Assembly (NCBI RefSeq): GCF_900110065.1
Contig: NZ_FOCI01000005.1
Location: 118,998 to 182,997 of the forward strand
Origin: Loktanella fryxellensis
GTDB taxonomy: Bacteria > Pseudomonadota > Alphaproteobacteria > Rhodobacterales > Rhodobacteraceae
Length of the DNA stretch: 64,000 nt
Direction of reading: 5' to 3'
The translations under genes were made by a program, and so were the position numbers. This document shows positions 8,299-18,150 of the stretch, in pieces (position 1 is the first letter of the stretch; each line of letters opens with the position of its first letter). A model generated the notes under the pieces. It had not been told where the DNA came from and did no database searches. It saw only the letters and a list, made by a program, of their open reading frames with translations.

Positions 8299-10386
8299 AT
8301 GACCGACCCAATGATCCGGCTGGGCGCCGACATCGGCGGCACCTTCACCGACGTGGTGCTCGAGGTGCACGGTGTCCGCCATTCGACCAAGGTGCTGACC
8401 ACCTATGCCGCGCCCGAGGAGGCCATCGTCACCGGCCTGCACCGGGTCTGCGCGCTGGCGGGGATCGCACCCGGCCGGATCGGTCAGATCATCCACGGCA
8501 CCACGCTGGCGACCAACGCGCTGATCGAACGGCGCGGTGCGCATACGGGCCTCATCACCACGCAGGGGTTCCGCGACGTGGTCGAGATGCGTCAGGAATC
8601 CCGGTTCGAGCAATACGACCTGAACCTGACGCTGCCCCTGCCGCTGCTGCCCCGCGCCCAGCGCCATGTGATCGCGGAACGGATGGATGCGGACGGCGGC
8701 GTGCTGATCCCCCTCGACCCCGCCGCCATCACCGCCCTGTGCGACGAGATCCGCCCCCACGGCTATCAGTCCATCGCGGTGGGCCTGCTGCATGCCTATG
8801 CCAACCCCGCGCATGAACGCCTGATCCGCGACGTGCTGGCCCGCGCGCTGCCCGGCGTGATGGTGTCCCTGTCGTCGGACGTCAGCCCCCAGATGCGCGA
8901 ATACGAGCGCTTCAACACCACCATCGCCAATGCCTACATCCAGCCGCTGATCGCCAGCTACCTCGGTCGCCTTGGCGACCGGCTGGCGGCGGAAGGGGCG
9001 GCCTGCCCGGTCTTTCTGATGCATTCGGGCGGCGGGATCATGGATATCGCCACCGCCGCCGCCTATCCGGTGCGGCTGGTGGAATCGGGGCCAGCGGGCG
9101 GTGCGGTCTTTGCCGCCGACATCGCCGCGCGCCATGGGTTGAACCGCGTGCTGTCGTTCGACATGGGCGGCACCACCGCCAAGATCTGCCTGATCCGCGA
9201 TGCCACACCGAAAACCGCGCGTGTGTTCGAGGTCGCCCGCTCCTACCGTTTCAAGAAGGGCTCCGGCATGCCCATTTCCATCCCCGTCATCGACATGGTG
9301 GAAATCGGCGCGGGTGGCGGATCGCTGGCGCACGTGGACGCGCTCAACCAGATCCGCGTCGGGCCGGAAAGTGCCGGGTCAGAACCAGGCCCCGCCGCCT
9401 ACGGGCGTGGCGGCACCCGCCCCGCCGTGACCGACGCCGACCTGACGCTGGGCCGTCTCGACCCCGTGGCCTTCGCCGGTGGGACGATCCCGCTCGACCC
9501 CGGCGCGGCACAGACCGCGCTGATGGCGCATGTCGGCGACGTGCTGACCATGGACGCCACCACCGCCGCCTGGGGCGTGTCGGAGGTGGTGGACGAAACC
9601 ATGGCCAATGCCGCCCGCGTCCATGCGGTCGAGAATGGCGAGGATCTGTCCACCTACACGATGATCGCCTTCGGCGGTGCGGCCCCCCTGCATGCGGCAC
9701 GGCTGTGCGAGAAGCTCGGCATTGCGGCTTGCCTCATCCCGCCCGGTGCGGGCGTGGGGTCCGCCATCGGCTTTCTGCGCGCGCCTTTCAGCTTCGAGGC
9801 CGTGCGCAGCCACTTCATGCCGCTGGGCGATTTCGACCCTGCCGGCGTGACGGCGATCTTCGCCGCCTTGCGGGAGGAGGCGGAAACCTTCGTCCGGTCC
9901 TGCGATGCGACAGCGCCGATTTCCGCCGTGGCCCGGGTCTTCATGCGCTATCCCGGTCAGGGCTGGGACATCCCCGTGACGCTGCCCGACGGGTTCGCCG
10001 ACGCCCCAGACGCGGACACGTTGCAGACGCTGTTTGCGGACGCCTACACCGCGCTGTTCGGGCGCACGGTGCAGGGGTTGGCACCCGAAATCACCGTCTG
10101 GTCCGTCGATGCTCGCACCCCCGTGCCGCCCGTGACCCCGGTACCGGCCACGCCCGCGGGCGTCTTGCCCGCCGGTGACGGGGCCACGCGCGCCCTGTTC
10201 GATGCCGCCAGTGGCGCGTGGGACACCGCCCGTGTGCAGCCCCGCGCCGCCCTGCCACCCGGCGCACCCCTGCCGGGCCCCGCACTGATCACCGAGGACG
10301 AGACCACCGTCGTCGTCCCTGCCAGCCGCACCGCCACGATGCTGGCCGATGGCTGCATCGCTCTGAGCCTCAAGGAGCCGTCATGA
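8299..10386 (+). CDS. hyuA: Hydantoinase/5-oxoprolinase subunit A (HyuA)
   Basis: 695 aa. The N-terminal ATPase-type motif GADIGGTFTDVVLE (residues 7-20), GTTLATNALIERRG and the second phosphate motif SFDMGGTTAKICLI identify the HyuA/OplAH N-terminal subunit. This subunit couples ATP hydrolysis to opening of a cyclic amide such as a hydantoin, 5-oxoproline or N-methylhydantoin. ATG 8299 puts GADIGGT at the normal distance from the start. The stop overlaps hyuB by 4 bp (ATGA), so the two subunits are translationally coupled. The substrate cannot be deduced; no permease or carbamoylase is adjacent. Confidence 0.92.
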   Translation: MTDPMIRLGADIGGTFTDVVLEVHGVRHSTKVLTTYAAPEEAIVTGLHRVCALAGIAPGRIGQIIHGTTLATNALIERRGAHTGLITTQGFRDVVEMRQESRFEQYDLNLTLPLPLLPRAQRHVIAERMDADGGVLIPLDPAAITALCDEIRPHGYQSIAVGLLHAYANPAHERLIRDVLARALPGVMVSLSSDVSPQMREYERFNTTIANAYIQPLIASYLGRLGDRLAAEGAACPVFLMHSGGGIMDIATAAAYPVRLVESGPAGGAVFAADIAARHGLNRVLSFDMGGTTAKICLIRDATPKTARVFEVARSYRFKKGSGMPISIPVIDMVEIGAGGGSLAHVDALNQIRVGPESAGSEPGPAAYGRGGTRPAVTDADLTLGRLDPVAFAGGTIPLDPGAAQTALMAHVGDVLTMDATTAAWGVSEVVDETMANAARVHAVENGEDLSTYTMIAFGGAAPLHAARLCEKLGIAACLIPPGAGVGSAIGFLRAPFSFEAVRSHFMPLGDFDPAGVTAIFAALREEAETFVRSCDATAPISAVARVFMRYPGQGWDIPVTLPDGFADAPDADTLQTLFADAYTALFGRTVQGLAPEITVWSVDARTPVPPVTPVPATPAGVLPAGDGATRALFDAASGAWDTARVQPRAALPPGAPLPGPALITEDETTVVVPASRTATMLADGCIALSLKEPS

Positions 10387-12035
10387 CCCTGCGCCCCGTT
10401 CAGTTGCAGGTCATGTGGACCCGCCTCATCTCCGTTGTCGAGGAGCAGGCGCAGGCCCTGATCCGCACCGCCTTCTCGCCCTCCGTGCGCGAGGCGGGCG
10501 ATCTCTCGGCTGGCGTCTATGACGCGAAAGGCAGGATGCTGGCGCAGGCGGTCACCGGCACGCCGGGGCACGTGAACGCCATGGCCGATGCGGTGCCGCA
10601 TTTCATCGCCGACATCGGCGTGGATACGATGCGGGACGGCGACGTCTATCTGACGAACGATCCGTGGAAGGGAACGGGCCACCTGCACGACATCACGGTG
10701 GTCACACCCACCTTCCGCGCGGGCGTTCTCACCGGGTTCTTCGGCTGCACGGCGCATGTGGTGGACATCGGCGGGCGCGGCTTCGGGGCCGACGGCAACT
10801 CGATCTTCGAGGAAGGCTTGCAACTGCCGATCATGCGGTTTGCGGCGGCAGAGGGTGTGGACCAGACCCTGATCCGCCTGATCCGCGCCAACGTGCGCCA
10901 GCCGGACCAGCTGATCGGCGACCTGTTCGCGCTGGCCAACTGCAACGCCATCGGGCAGCGCCGGCTGGACGCGATGCTGGACGAATTCGCGCTGGCCGAC
11001 CTTGCGGACATCGCCGACTACATCCTGACCCAGTCCGACACCGCCACCCGCGCCCGGATCGCCGCGCTGCCGCAGGGCACCGCCACGGGGTCCATGCGCA
11101 TCGACGGCTACAGCGCGCCTGTCGATCTGTGCTGCACGGTGGGCCTGCACGGCGATCACGTCACCTGCGACTGGACCGGCACCAGCGGCTGCGATCCCAA
11201 GGGGATCAACGTGCCGCTAGTCTATACCCGCGCCTATGCCTGCTACGCGTTGAAATGCGCCATCGCCCCCGACATTCCCAACAATGCGGCAAGCCTTGCG
11301 CCCTTCCGCATCACCGCGCCCGAAGGCAGCATCGTGAACGCCGTCCATCCCGCCCCGGTCGCCCTGCGGCACGTGATCGGTCACCTTGTCCCCGACACCG
11401 TCTTCGCGGCCCTCGACCAACTCTTGCCCGGCACCGTCCCCGCCGAAGGGGCGGGGGCGCTGTGCAACTTCCAGCTCTCGCTGCGCCCCGGCCCCGACGC
11501 CCCGCCGGGGGCCCGACGGGCCGAGGTACTGACCTTCAACTCCGGCGGGGCCGGTGCACGGCCGACGCTGGACGGATTGTCAGCCACCGCGTTCCCGTCC
11601 GGCGTGATGACCATGCCGGTGGAGGCGACGGAACATGCAGGCCCCGTCATCATCTGGCGCAAGGAATTGCGGCCCGATTCGGGCGGCGCCGGCCAGTTCC
11701 GTGGCGGTCTGGGACAGGTGATGGAGGTGGGGACGCGTCCCGGCTATGAGGCTCACTTCTCCGCCATGTTCGACCGGGTCGACCACCCCGCCCGTGGCCG
11801 CCACGGCGGCGCACCCGGTGCGGCCACCACCGTGGCGCTCGACGATGGCACACCCCTGCGCGGCAAGGGCCGTCAGGCGATCCCCCCCGGCGCCCGCGTC
11901 ATGCTCGCCTTTCCCGGCGGCGGCGGCTACGGCGACCCCGCCCTGCGCGATCCCGCCGCCGTGGCCCACGATTTGGCACAGGGCTATGTCACCGCTGCTG
12001 CGGACGACGCCGGGAACGACGATCCGACCCGCTAG
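10383..12035 (+). CDS. hyuB: Hydantoinase/5-oxoprolinase subunit B (HyuB)
   Basis: 550 aa, the usual HyuB size. Characteristic stretches are the N-terminal TAFSPSVREAGDLSAGVYD, DVYLTNDPWKGTGHLHDITV (metal-site region) and GGAGQFRGGLGQ near residue 435. It forms a heteromeric enzyme with HyuA. It starts inside the hyuA stop codon at ATG 10383. Downstream is a 236-bp gap holding repeat copy 2, which probably ends the transcript. Confidence 0.92.
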   Translation: MTLRPVQLQVMWTRLISVVEEQAQALIRTAFSPSVREAGDLSAGVYDAKGRMLAQAVTGTPGHVNAMADAVPHFIADIGVDTMRDGDVYLTNDPWKGTGHLHDITVVTPTFRAGVLTGFFGCTAHVVDIGGRGFGADGNSIFEEGLQLPIMRFAAAEGVDQTLIRLIRANVRQPDQLIGDLFALANCNAIGQRRLDAMLDEFALADLADIADYILTQSDTATRARIAALPQGTATGSMRIDGYSAPVDLCCTVGLHGDHVTCDWTGTSGCDPKGINVPLVYTRAYACYALKCAIAPDIPNNAASLAPFRITAPEGSIVNAVHPAPVALRHVIGHLVPDTVFAALDQLLPGTVPAEGAGALCNFQLSLRPGPDAPPGARRAEVLTFNSGGAGARPTLDGLSATAFPSGVMTMPVEATEHAGPVIIWRKELRPDSGGAGQFRGGLGQVMEVGTRPGYEAHFSAMFDRVDHPARGRHGGAPGAATTVALDDGTPLRGKGRQAIPPGARVMLAFPGGGGYGDPALRDPAAVAHDLAQGYVTAAADDAGNDDPTR

Positions 12036-12099
12036 GCCTACGCAACCCTGTCGTCACGCCCCCGCCCGCCCATCGCGACGCGACCGTCATGGTCCCCCG

Positions 12100-12147
12100 T
12101 TCTTCTGGTCGAAAATATCCCGGGGGTCGGGGGGCTAGCCCCCCGGG
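12100..12147 (+). repeat. Intergenic repeat, copy 2
   Basis: TTCTTCTGGTC followed by GAAAATATCCCGGGGG, then a GGGGG-GCTAG-CCCCC type hairpin. It sits 65 bp after the hyuB stop and about 125 bp before the SDR gene, in the same orientation as both. Confidence 0.85.
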
Positions 12148-12271
12148 ACACCACCGGCCCAGCATCCACCGCCCGCCTGCATCCGCCGTCCCCTCACCCC
12201 GCGTCATGCGCTCAGCACTCTGGACCTCGGCCGCCCGCCGGTGCCACACTCTGGCCCAGGGGGGACAGATC

Positions 12272-13033
12272 ATGGACATCGCCGGACAATCCGCCGTCGT
12301 CACGGGCGGCGCATCGGGACTGGGGGCCGCGACGGTGCGTGCCTTGGCGCAGGCCGGGGCACGGGTCGCGATCCTTGACCGGGATGCGGCGAAGGGAGAG
12401 GCCATGGCCAGCGCGGTGCAGGGCAGCTTTCACGCCACGGACGTGACCGACCCCGATCAGGTGAAACGGGCGTTGCATGACGCCGCCGCCTTGCACGGCG
12501 CGGCCCGCATCGTGGTGAACTGCGCCGGCATCGGCCCGCCCGCACGCATCGTGAACCGCGACGGCGCACCCCTGCCGCTGGCGGATTTCATGGCCGTCGT
12601 GAACGTGAACCTCGCGGGCACGTTCAACGTGCTGTCACAGGCCGCAAGCGCCATGCAGGCCCTCGACCCGGTGGGCGAGGAGTGTGGCGTCATCATCAAC
12701 ACGGCCTCGGTCGCGGCCTATGACGGGCAGATCGGTCAGGCGGCCTATGCGGCCAGCAAGGGCGCCATCGTCGCCCTCACCCTGCCCGCCGCCCGCGAAC
12801 TCGCGCGTGCGCGCATCCGCGTCATGACCATCGCGCCGGGCCTGTTCCTGACGCCGCTGCTGGAAAGCCTGCCACAGGAGGCACAGGACAGTCTGGGCAG
12901 ACAGGTGCCCTTTCCCCCGCGCCTCGGCCACCCTTCGGAGTATGCGAAAATGGTGCTTGCGATCATCGACAACCCGATGCTGAACGGCGAGGTCATCCGC
13001 CTCGACGGGGCCATCCGCATGGCGCCGAAATGA
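12272..13033 (+). CDS. SDR-family dehydrogenase, 3-hydroxyacyl-CoA dehydrogenase type 2-like
   Basis: 253 aa. It has the TGGASGLG cofactor motif (about residues 10-17), the Asp after the second strand (ILDRD) favouring NAD(H), NCAG, the catalytic Ser in NTASVAAYDG and the YAASKGA active-site pair near residue 163. The overall pattern resembles HSD17B10-type enzymes that oxidise 3-hydroxyacyl-CoAs, including 2-methyl-3-hydroxybutyryl-CoA. It overlaps the acyl-CoA dehydrogenase gene by 4 bp. That pairing suggests a short beta-oxidation or branched-chain catabolic step. Confidence 0.85.
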   Translation: MDIAGQSAVVTGGASGLGAATVRALAQAGARVAILDRDAAKGEAMASAVQGSFHATDVTDPDQVKRALHDAAALHGAARIVVNCAGIGPPARIVNRDGAPLPLADFMAVVNVNLAGTFNVLSQAASAMQALDPVGEECGVIINTASVAAYDGQIGQAAYAASKGAIVALTLPAARELARARIRVMTIAPGLFLTPLLESLPQEAQDSLGRQVPFPPRLGHPSEYAKMVLAIIDNPMLNGEVIRLDGAIRMAPK

Positions 13034-14217
13034 GCGCGGGTCTGGAACGCCGCGGAATCAGCGACCGCGCATTGGCACTGGCCGACCGGGTCGAGGTCTT
13101 CGTGCGCGACACGGTGATCCCGTATGAGAAGGACGCCCGTCAGGGCCCGCACGGCGTGGACGACGCGCTGGTGAAGGAGTTGCGCGCCTTGGCCCGCGCC
13201 GCCGGTCTGATGACGCCGCACATCCCGGAGGGTGGCGCGCACCTGACCCAGCGCGAAACGGCGGCGGTGCTGATCCGCTCGGGCCTGTCGCCGCTGGGTC
13301 CCGTCGCGCTGAACACCGCGGCACCCGACGAGGGCAACATGTTCCTGCTGGGCAAGGTCGCCTCTGACGACCTGAAGGCGCGGTTTCTGGCACCCCTGAT
13401 GACGGGAGAGGCGCGGTCTGCCTTCTTCATGACGGAACCCGACGGCGGCGCGGGGTCTGATCCATCGATGATGCAGACCACCTGCGTGCCCGACGGCAAC
13501 CACTGGGTCATCAACGGGCGCAAGACCTACATCACCGGCGTCGTGGGGGCGAAGGTCGGCATCGTCATGGCGAAGGCTGCCGAGGGGGCCTGCATGTTCC
13601 TTGTCGATCTGCCTCATCCGGCGATCCGCGTGGTCCGCATCCTCGACACCATCGACGGCTCCATGCCCGGTGGTCACGCGGAGATCGCGATCGAGGACCT
13701 GCGCCTGCCCGCCGACCAGATGTTGGGGGCCGCCGGCGAAGGGTTCCGCTACGCCCAGGTGCGCCTCGCCCCGGCCCGGCTGTCGCATTGCATGCGCTGG
13801 CTGGGGGCCTGCGTGCGGGCACAAGAAATCGCCGTGGACTACACCAACCGCCGCCACGCCTTCGGCAAGCCGCTGATCGAACACGAGGGCGTCGGTTTCA
13901 TGCTGGCGCAGAACCGCATCGATCTGAAACAGGCCGAATTGATGACCTACTGGTGCGCCGACGTGCTGGATACCGGCGCCTACGGCACCACCGAATCCTC
14001 GATGACCAAGGTCGCGGTGTCGGAGGCGCTGATGCGCATCGCCGACAATTGCGTGCAGGTGATGGGCGGCCAGGGGGTGACGGCAGACACCATCGTGGAA
14101 AAGGTGTTCCGCGAAATCCGCGCCTTCCGCATCTACGACGGCCCGACCGAGGTGCACAAATGGTCGCTGGCGAACAAGATCGCCCGCGACTGGAAGAAGG
14201 CGCAACCCGAGAGCTAG
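13030..14217 (+). CDS. Acyl-CoA dehydrogenase family protein
   Basis: 395 aa, standard for the family. Visible signatures are TEPDGGAGSDPSMMQTT (FAD/substrate loop), WVINGRKTYITG, GRKTYITG-linked strands, and the C-terminal VMGGQGVTADT and IYDGPTEVHKWSLANKI. The PTEVH form is seen in the ACAD10/11-like and CaiA-like subgroups rather than classic medium-chain enzymes. It is soluble and FAD-dependent, passing electrons to ETF. It is translationally coupled to the SDR gene (ATGA). Its last 4 bp overlap the end of the convergent Gfo/Idh gene. Confidence 0.9.
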   Translation: MSAGLERRGISDRALALADRVEVFVRDTVIPYEKDARQGPHGVDDALVKELRALARAAGLMTPHIPEGGAHLTQRETAAVLIRSGLSPLGPVALNTAAPDEGNMFLLGKVASDDLKARFLAPLMTGEARSAFFMTEPDGGAGSDPSMMQTTCVPDGNHWVINGRKTYITGVVGAKVGIVMAKAAEGACMFLVDLPHPAIRVVRILDTIDGSMPGGHAEIAIEDLRLPADQMLGAAGEGFRYAQVRLAPARLSHCMRWLGACVRAQEIAVDYTNRRHAFGKPLIEHEGVGFMLAQNRIDLKQAELMTYWCADVLDTGAYGTTESSMTKVAVSEALMRIADNCVQVMGGQGVTADTIVEKVFREIRAFRIYDGPTEVHKWSLANKIARDWKKAQPES

Positions 14218-15299
14218 AACCGCAGCGTGACTGCCTGCCCCGTGCGGGCGGACTCCTGCGCGGCCAGCCCCATGGCTACCGCCTTGGCGCCGTCCGCCAC
14301 CGTCACCTCGACCGGTGCTGCGCCCCGGACGGCGGCGGCAAAGCGCTGGTGCTGGTAGAACGTCGATCCGTTGTGATCGCCCGCGTCCAGCAGCGCCGGA
14401 TCGACCGGCAGTTCCATCGTATAGGGCCCCTTGGGATCGCGCGGGCTGACCGTCACCAGCGGCACCGGCGCGGGGCCGAGGGCGGCTGGCCAGAACCGCC
14501 CCGGACCGGGCACCTGCGCCTCGATCCGCGCAAGCGGGCCCACCGCGCTGATCTCCTCCTGAAAGCGCGATCCTTCGGCGAACATGCACAACTCCAGCAT
14601 CGCCCGCGCGCCGCTGGCGAAATCGACAATGACATAGGCGTTGTCCCACACGTCAGACGCCTGCGCCTCGTCCTTGTGGTTCACGTCCTGCGCCGCACTC
14701 GCCATGACGCGGACGGGTTCGGATTGCAGAATCAACCGCATCAGGTCGAAGAAATGACAGCACTTTTCCACCAGCGTGCCGCCGGTGCGGGCGTTGGTGC
14801 GGTTCCAGCTGCCGACCTTGTCCAGAAACGGAAAGCGGTGTTCGCGGATCGTGAGCATGCGGATGCCGCCCGTCACCGCCGCCGCCTGCGCGATCAGGGC
14901 CGCGACGGGCGGCATGTAGCGGTATTCCATCGCCACCCAGACAGGATGCGGGTAGTCCGCGAACAGCGTCTGCACCGCGTTCATGTCGGCGGAATCGGTG
15001 AACAGCGGCTTTTCGCACAGGATCGGCAGGGGCCGCGTTTCGACGATCTGGCGCAGTTGCGGCAGGTGGCAGTCGTTCGGGCTGGCGATGATGAGCGCGT
15101 CCAGACCGGGCTGTGTCAGCAGATCCGCGAGGCTGGCCGCGATCCGCGCCCCCCCCGCCAGATCCGCCGCCGCCTGCGCCAGATCGGCCACCAGGTCGAA
15201 CACCACAGCGACCCGCACATCGGGCAGAAGGGCGATGTTGCGGACATGCTCCTGCGCCATCATCCCGCAGCCGATCAGGCCATATCGCAACTCTGTCAC
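14214..15299 (-). CDS. Gfo/Idh/MocA family oxidoreductase
   Basis: 361 aa from a GTG start. The Rossmann motif GLIGCGMMAQEHV opens the protein and the conserved CEKP motif (PLPILCEKPLFT) appears near residue 100. The C-terminal half has the family's beta-sheet domain. Members reduce or oxidise sugars, inositols or related carbonyls with NAD(P). GTG 15299 is chosen because AAGGGG lies a few bases upstream and it follows the GntR stop by 4 bp; an ATG at 15329 would overlap the regulator by 26 bp. It is co-transcribed with the GntR gene. Confidence 0.88.
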   Translation of the reverse strand: MTELRYGLIGCGMMAQEHVRNIALLPDVRVAVVFDLVADLAQAAADLAGGARIAASLADLLTQPGLDALIIASPNDCHLPQLRQIVETRPLPILCEKPLFTDSADMNAVQTLFADYPHPVWVAMEYRYMPPVAALIAQAAAVTGGIRMLTIREHRFPFLDKVGSWNRTNARTGGTLVEKCCHFFDLMRLILQSEPVRVMASAAQDVNHKDEAQASDVWDNAYVIVDFASGARAMLELCMFAEGSRFQEEISAVGPLARIEAQVPGPGRFWPAALGPAPVPLVTVSPRDPKGPYTMELPVDPALLDAGDHNGSTFYQHQRFAAAVRGAAPVEVTVADGAKAVAMGLAAQESARTGQAVTLRF

Positions 15300-15303
15300 G
15301 CGC

Positions 15304-16011
15304 TTACCCCTTGCCCATCCGGCTGACATAGCGCGCCCGGTCGTGATCGAACCATGTGCGCGAAAACTCTGCCGCCTGCCCGTCCGTGTCGCGCGACAGG
15401 CGCGTGATATGTGCAGCCTTCTGCCCCGCAGGCGGCACGAACTCCGCCGGTGCCCATGCGGGCACGGCGCGCAGGCCCAGACGATCCTCGACCGCCGCGA
15501 TCACCAGATCGAACCGCTCGCGATAGACGCGATAGAGCGAATCCGACAAATCCCGCATGGTCAGGCTCTCCGCCCGGTCGCCGTCGAGCCAGATCTCCTC
15601 GACCGCGACGGGCACGTCGTCAAGATGCCGCAGGCGGCGGATGCGCCAGCCGTCGGGGGCAGCGCCGAAGCGGGGCGCGTCGGCAGGCTTGGCGTGTCGC
15701 CCCACGTCCAGCACCGTCGCCGTGGGCAAGCCGCCGCCGCCCGGTTTCTCCAACCGGAACAGACCATAGACCGACGCGACACCGGCCCGGTGCCGTACGT
15801 AATTACCGGACCCCTGCACCCGGTCCAGCAGGCCGGCCTCCTCCAGCACGGCCAGTGCCTTGCGCAGGGTGCCGACCGACAGACCCAGATCGCGGGCCAT
15901 GTCCCGCTCACCCGGCAGGCGGGCGCCGTCGGCCAGATGGCCCGCCGCGATGTCGCGGATCAGGCGTTCGCTGACGGCCAGATACTTGGGAAGCGGGGCT
16001 GAGGCGTGCAC
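15304..16011 (-). CDS. GntR-family regulator with UTRA effector domain (HutC type)
   Basis: 235 aa from GTG 16011. A winged-helix domain covers residues 5-75 (ERDMARDLGLSVGTLRKALA as recognition region, then GSGNYVR wing). A UTRA ligand domain follows, with PVAVEEIWLDGDRAE and the FSRTWFDHDRARY ending typical of HutC-type regulators. It is the first gene of a two-gene unit with the Gfo/Idh enzyme and is divergent from the flavin monooxygenase operon. It may control both directions through the 82-bp gap (16012-16093). Confidence 0.85.
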   Translation of the reverse strand: MHASAPLPKYLAVSERLIRDIAAGHLADGARLPGERDMARDLGLSVGTLRKALAVLEEAGLLDRVQGSGNYVRHRAGVASVYGLFRLEKPGGGGLPTATVLDVGRHAKPADAPRFGAAPDGWRIRRLRHLDDVPVAVEEIWLDGDRAESLTMRDLSDSLYRVYRERFDLVIAAVEDRLGLRAVPAWAPAEFVPPAGQKAAHITRLSRDTDGQAAEFSRTWFDHDRARYVSRMGKG

Positions 16012-16093
16012 GGGGGAAGCATCCAGATTGATACAGGATTGTTACATGGCAAACCGCGTGCTACGCAAGGGACAACCACAGCGGAGAGCCGCC

Positions 16094-17254
16094 ATGACCG
16101 ACACCATCGTTCCCATCACCAGCCCCGATCTGGACGCGGCAGAGGTGTCGTGGTTCGCCGCCCTGTGTTCGGACGACTACCAGTTCCTCGGCGTGCCTGA
16201 CGGCGACCTGCGGTCCAGTTGGGCGCACTGCCGCGACATCGGGCTGGAGGCGGAGCGTCAGGGATTCCGCAACCTGCTCGCCCCCTCGTCCTATCAGGTG
16301 GGGCAGGACACGCTGTCCTACGTCGCCGCCATGGCGCCGCTGACCAGCCGCATCAACTTCCTCGCCGCCATCAGGTGCGGAGAGATGCAGCCCATCATGC
16401 TGGCCCGCACCATCGCCACGCTGGACCACATGTTGCAGGGGCGGCTGACGCTGAACGTCATCTCCTCCGACTTTCCGGGCGAGGTTGCCGACAGCGCCTA
16501 TCGCTACCGCCGCAGTCACGAGGTGGTGCAGATCCTGCGGCAGGCGTGGACCCGCGACACCATCGACTTCGCGGGCGAGGTCTATGACTTCAAGGGCGTC
16601 CCCACCGACCCGGCGAAGCCGTACCAGACCGGCGGGCCGCTGCTCTACTTCGGCGGCTACAGCCCCGACGCGCTGGAACTATGCGGAGCACAGTGCGACG
16701 TCTACCTCATGTGGCCCGAAACCCGCGACGTGCTGGCGCAGCGGATGCGCGACGTGCATGCCCGTGCGGCGGCACATGGCCGTACGCTCGACTACGGGTT
16801 GCGCGTGCACATGATCGTGCGCGACACGGAAGCCGAGGCGCGGGAGTATGCGGATTACATCGCCAGCAAACTGGACGACGAATATGGGCGCATGATCCGC
16901 GACCGCGCGCATGACAGCATCAGCCTCGGCGTGGCGCATCAGGCGCGGGCACGCGCACTGGCCGATCAGTTCGGCTATACCGAACCCGGGTTGTGGACCG
17001 GCATCGGGCGCGCACGGTCGGGCTGCGGCGCGGCCCTCGTCGGATCCACCGACCAGATCCTGACCAAGATCAAGGACTACCAAAAGATGGGTATCCGGTC
17101 CTTCATCTTCTCGGGCTATCCGCATCTGGAGGAGGTCGTTCATTTCGGCACCCGCGTCATGCCGCACCTGACCACCTGTTCGCTGCCCGTGGCCTATGGC
17201 CGCGTGCCCCCCGCCCCCCCGCAGACCCCCCTTGCCGCAGGACCCCGCCGATGA
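16094..17254 (+). CDS. LLM-class flavin-dependent monooxygenase (SsuD-like)
   Basis: 386 aa. The bacterial luciferase-like fold is indicated by the N-terminal ARTIATLDHMLQGRLTLNVI strand-helix, the GEVYDFKGV segment and GGPLLYFGGYSPDALEL (FMN phosphate region). These enzymes use reduced FMN and O2 to oxidise substrates such as alkanesulfonates, cyclic amides or nitrilotriacetate. A dedicated flavin reductase is encoded two genes downstream (18151), as expected for a two-component monooxygenase. ATG 16094 is preceded by GGAGAG. Its stop overlaps the next start (ATGA). Confidence 0.88.
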   Translation: MTDTIVPITSPDLDAAEVSWFAALCSDDYQFLGVPDGDLRSSWAHCRDIGLEAERQGFRNLLAPSSYQVGQDTLSYVAAMAPLTSRINFLAAIRCGEMQPIMLARTIATLDHMLQGRLTLNVISSDFPGEVADSAYRYRRSHEVVQILRQAWTRDTIDFAGEVYDFKGVPTDPAKPYQTGGPLLYFGGYSPDALELCGAQCDVYLMWPETRDVLAQRMRDVHARAAAHGRTLDYGLRVHMIVRDTEAEAREYADYIASKLDDEYGRMIRDRAHDSISLGVAHQARARALADQFGYTEPGLWTGIGRARSGCGAALVGSTDQILTKIKDYQKMGIRSFIFSGYPHLEEVVHFGTRVMPHLTTCSLPVAYGRVPPAPPQTPLAAGPRR

Positions 17255-18150
17255 TCCCCCGCATTGCGATGACCTCCGACGTCAGCTTCAGCCGCATTGT
17301 CTACGGGTTGTGGCGGTTGGCCGACGATCCCGACACCAGCCCCGCCCACGTGCAGGCCAAGATCGAGGCGTGTCTGGCGCAGGGCATCACCACCATGGAT
17401 CAGGCCGACATCTATGGCGGGTATATGGCCGAGGAGATCATGGGCGACGCCCTGCGGCAGGCCCCGCACCTGCGCGACGCGATCGAGGTCGTGACGAAAT
17501 GCGACATCGTGGTGGACGCAGGCCGCCATGCGGGGGCCGCGGTAAAGCATTACGACACCAGCCGCGCGCATATTATGGCATCGGTCGATGCGTCGCTGCG
17601 GCTGATGGGCGTCGAGACGATCGACATGCTGCTGATCCACCGCCCCGATCCGCTGATGGACGCGGACGAGACGGGCCGCGCGCTGGACGATCTGGTGGCG
17701 GACGGAAAGGTGCGCAGCGTCGGCGTGTCGAACTTCCGCCCGTGGGACTGGGCGCTGCTGCAATCCGCGATGCGGACCCCGCTCGCCACCAACCAGATCG
17801 AGGTGTCGCTGGCGCACCTCGACCCGCTGACGAACGGCGATCTGGCGCATCTGCAGCAGCATCGCATCCCTGTCATGGCGTGGTCGCCGCTGGGCGGCGG
17901 TCGTCTGATGGACGGCGCGGGGGCGGCGGACCTGCACGCCGCGATGCAGAACATGGCGGACGCACAGGGCGTCGACACGGCGGCCATTGCGGTTGCGTGG
18001 TTGCTGGCGCATCCTGCACGCATCCTGCCCGTGATGGGCACCAACACACTTGCGCGCATCGCGACCCTGTCGGACGCGTTCAAGGTCAACATGACCCGGA
18101 CGGACTGGTACACGCTCTACACCACCGCCCTTGGACAAGAGGTTCCCTGA
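17251..18150 (+). CDS. Aldo/keto reductase (YdhF-like)
   Basis: 299 aa. AKR signatures are visible: DQADIYGGY with the catalytic Asp/Tyr, EVVTKCDIV with the Lys, and LLIHRPDPLMD with the His. SNFRPWDW and NQIEVSLAHLDPL match the YdhF/AKR11-like group. The NADPH-binding C-terminus includes VMGTNTLARI. It lies between the monooxygenase and its flavin reductase. It probably reduces a carbonyl produced by the oxygenase, though it could act on the entering substrate. Confidence 0.88.
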   Translation: MIPRIAMTSDVSFSRIVYGLWRLADDPDTSPAHVQAKIEACLAQGITTMDQADIYGGYMAEEIMGDALRQAPHLRDAIEVVTKCDIVVDAGRHAGAAVKHYDTSRAHIMASVDASLRLMGVETIDMLLIHRPDPLMDADETGRALDDLVADGKVRSVGVSNFRPWDWALLQSAMRTPLATNQIEVSLAHLDPLTNGDLAHLQQHRIPVMAWSPLGGGRLMDGAGAADLHAAMQNMADAQGVDTAAIAVAWLLAHPARILPVMGTNTLARIATLSDAFKVNMTRTDWYTLYTTALGQEVP

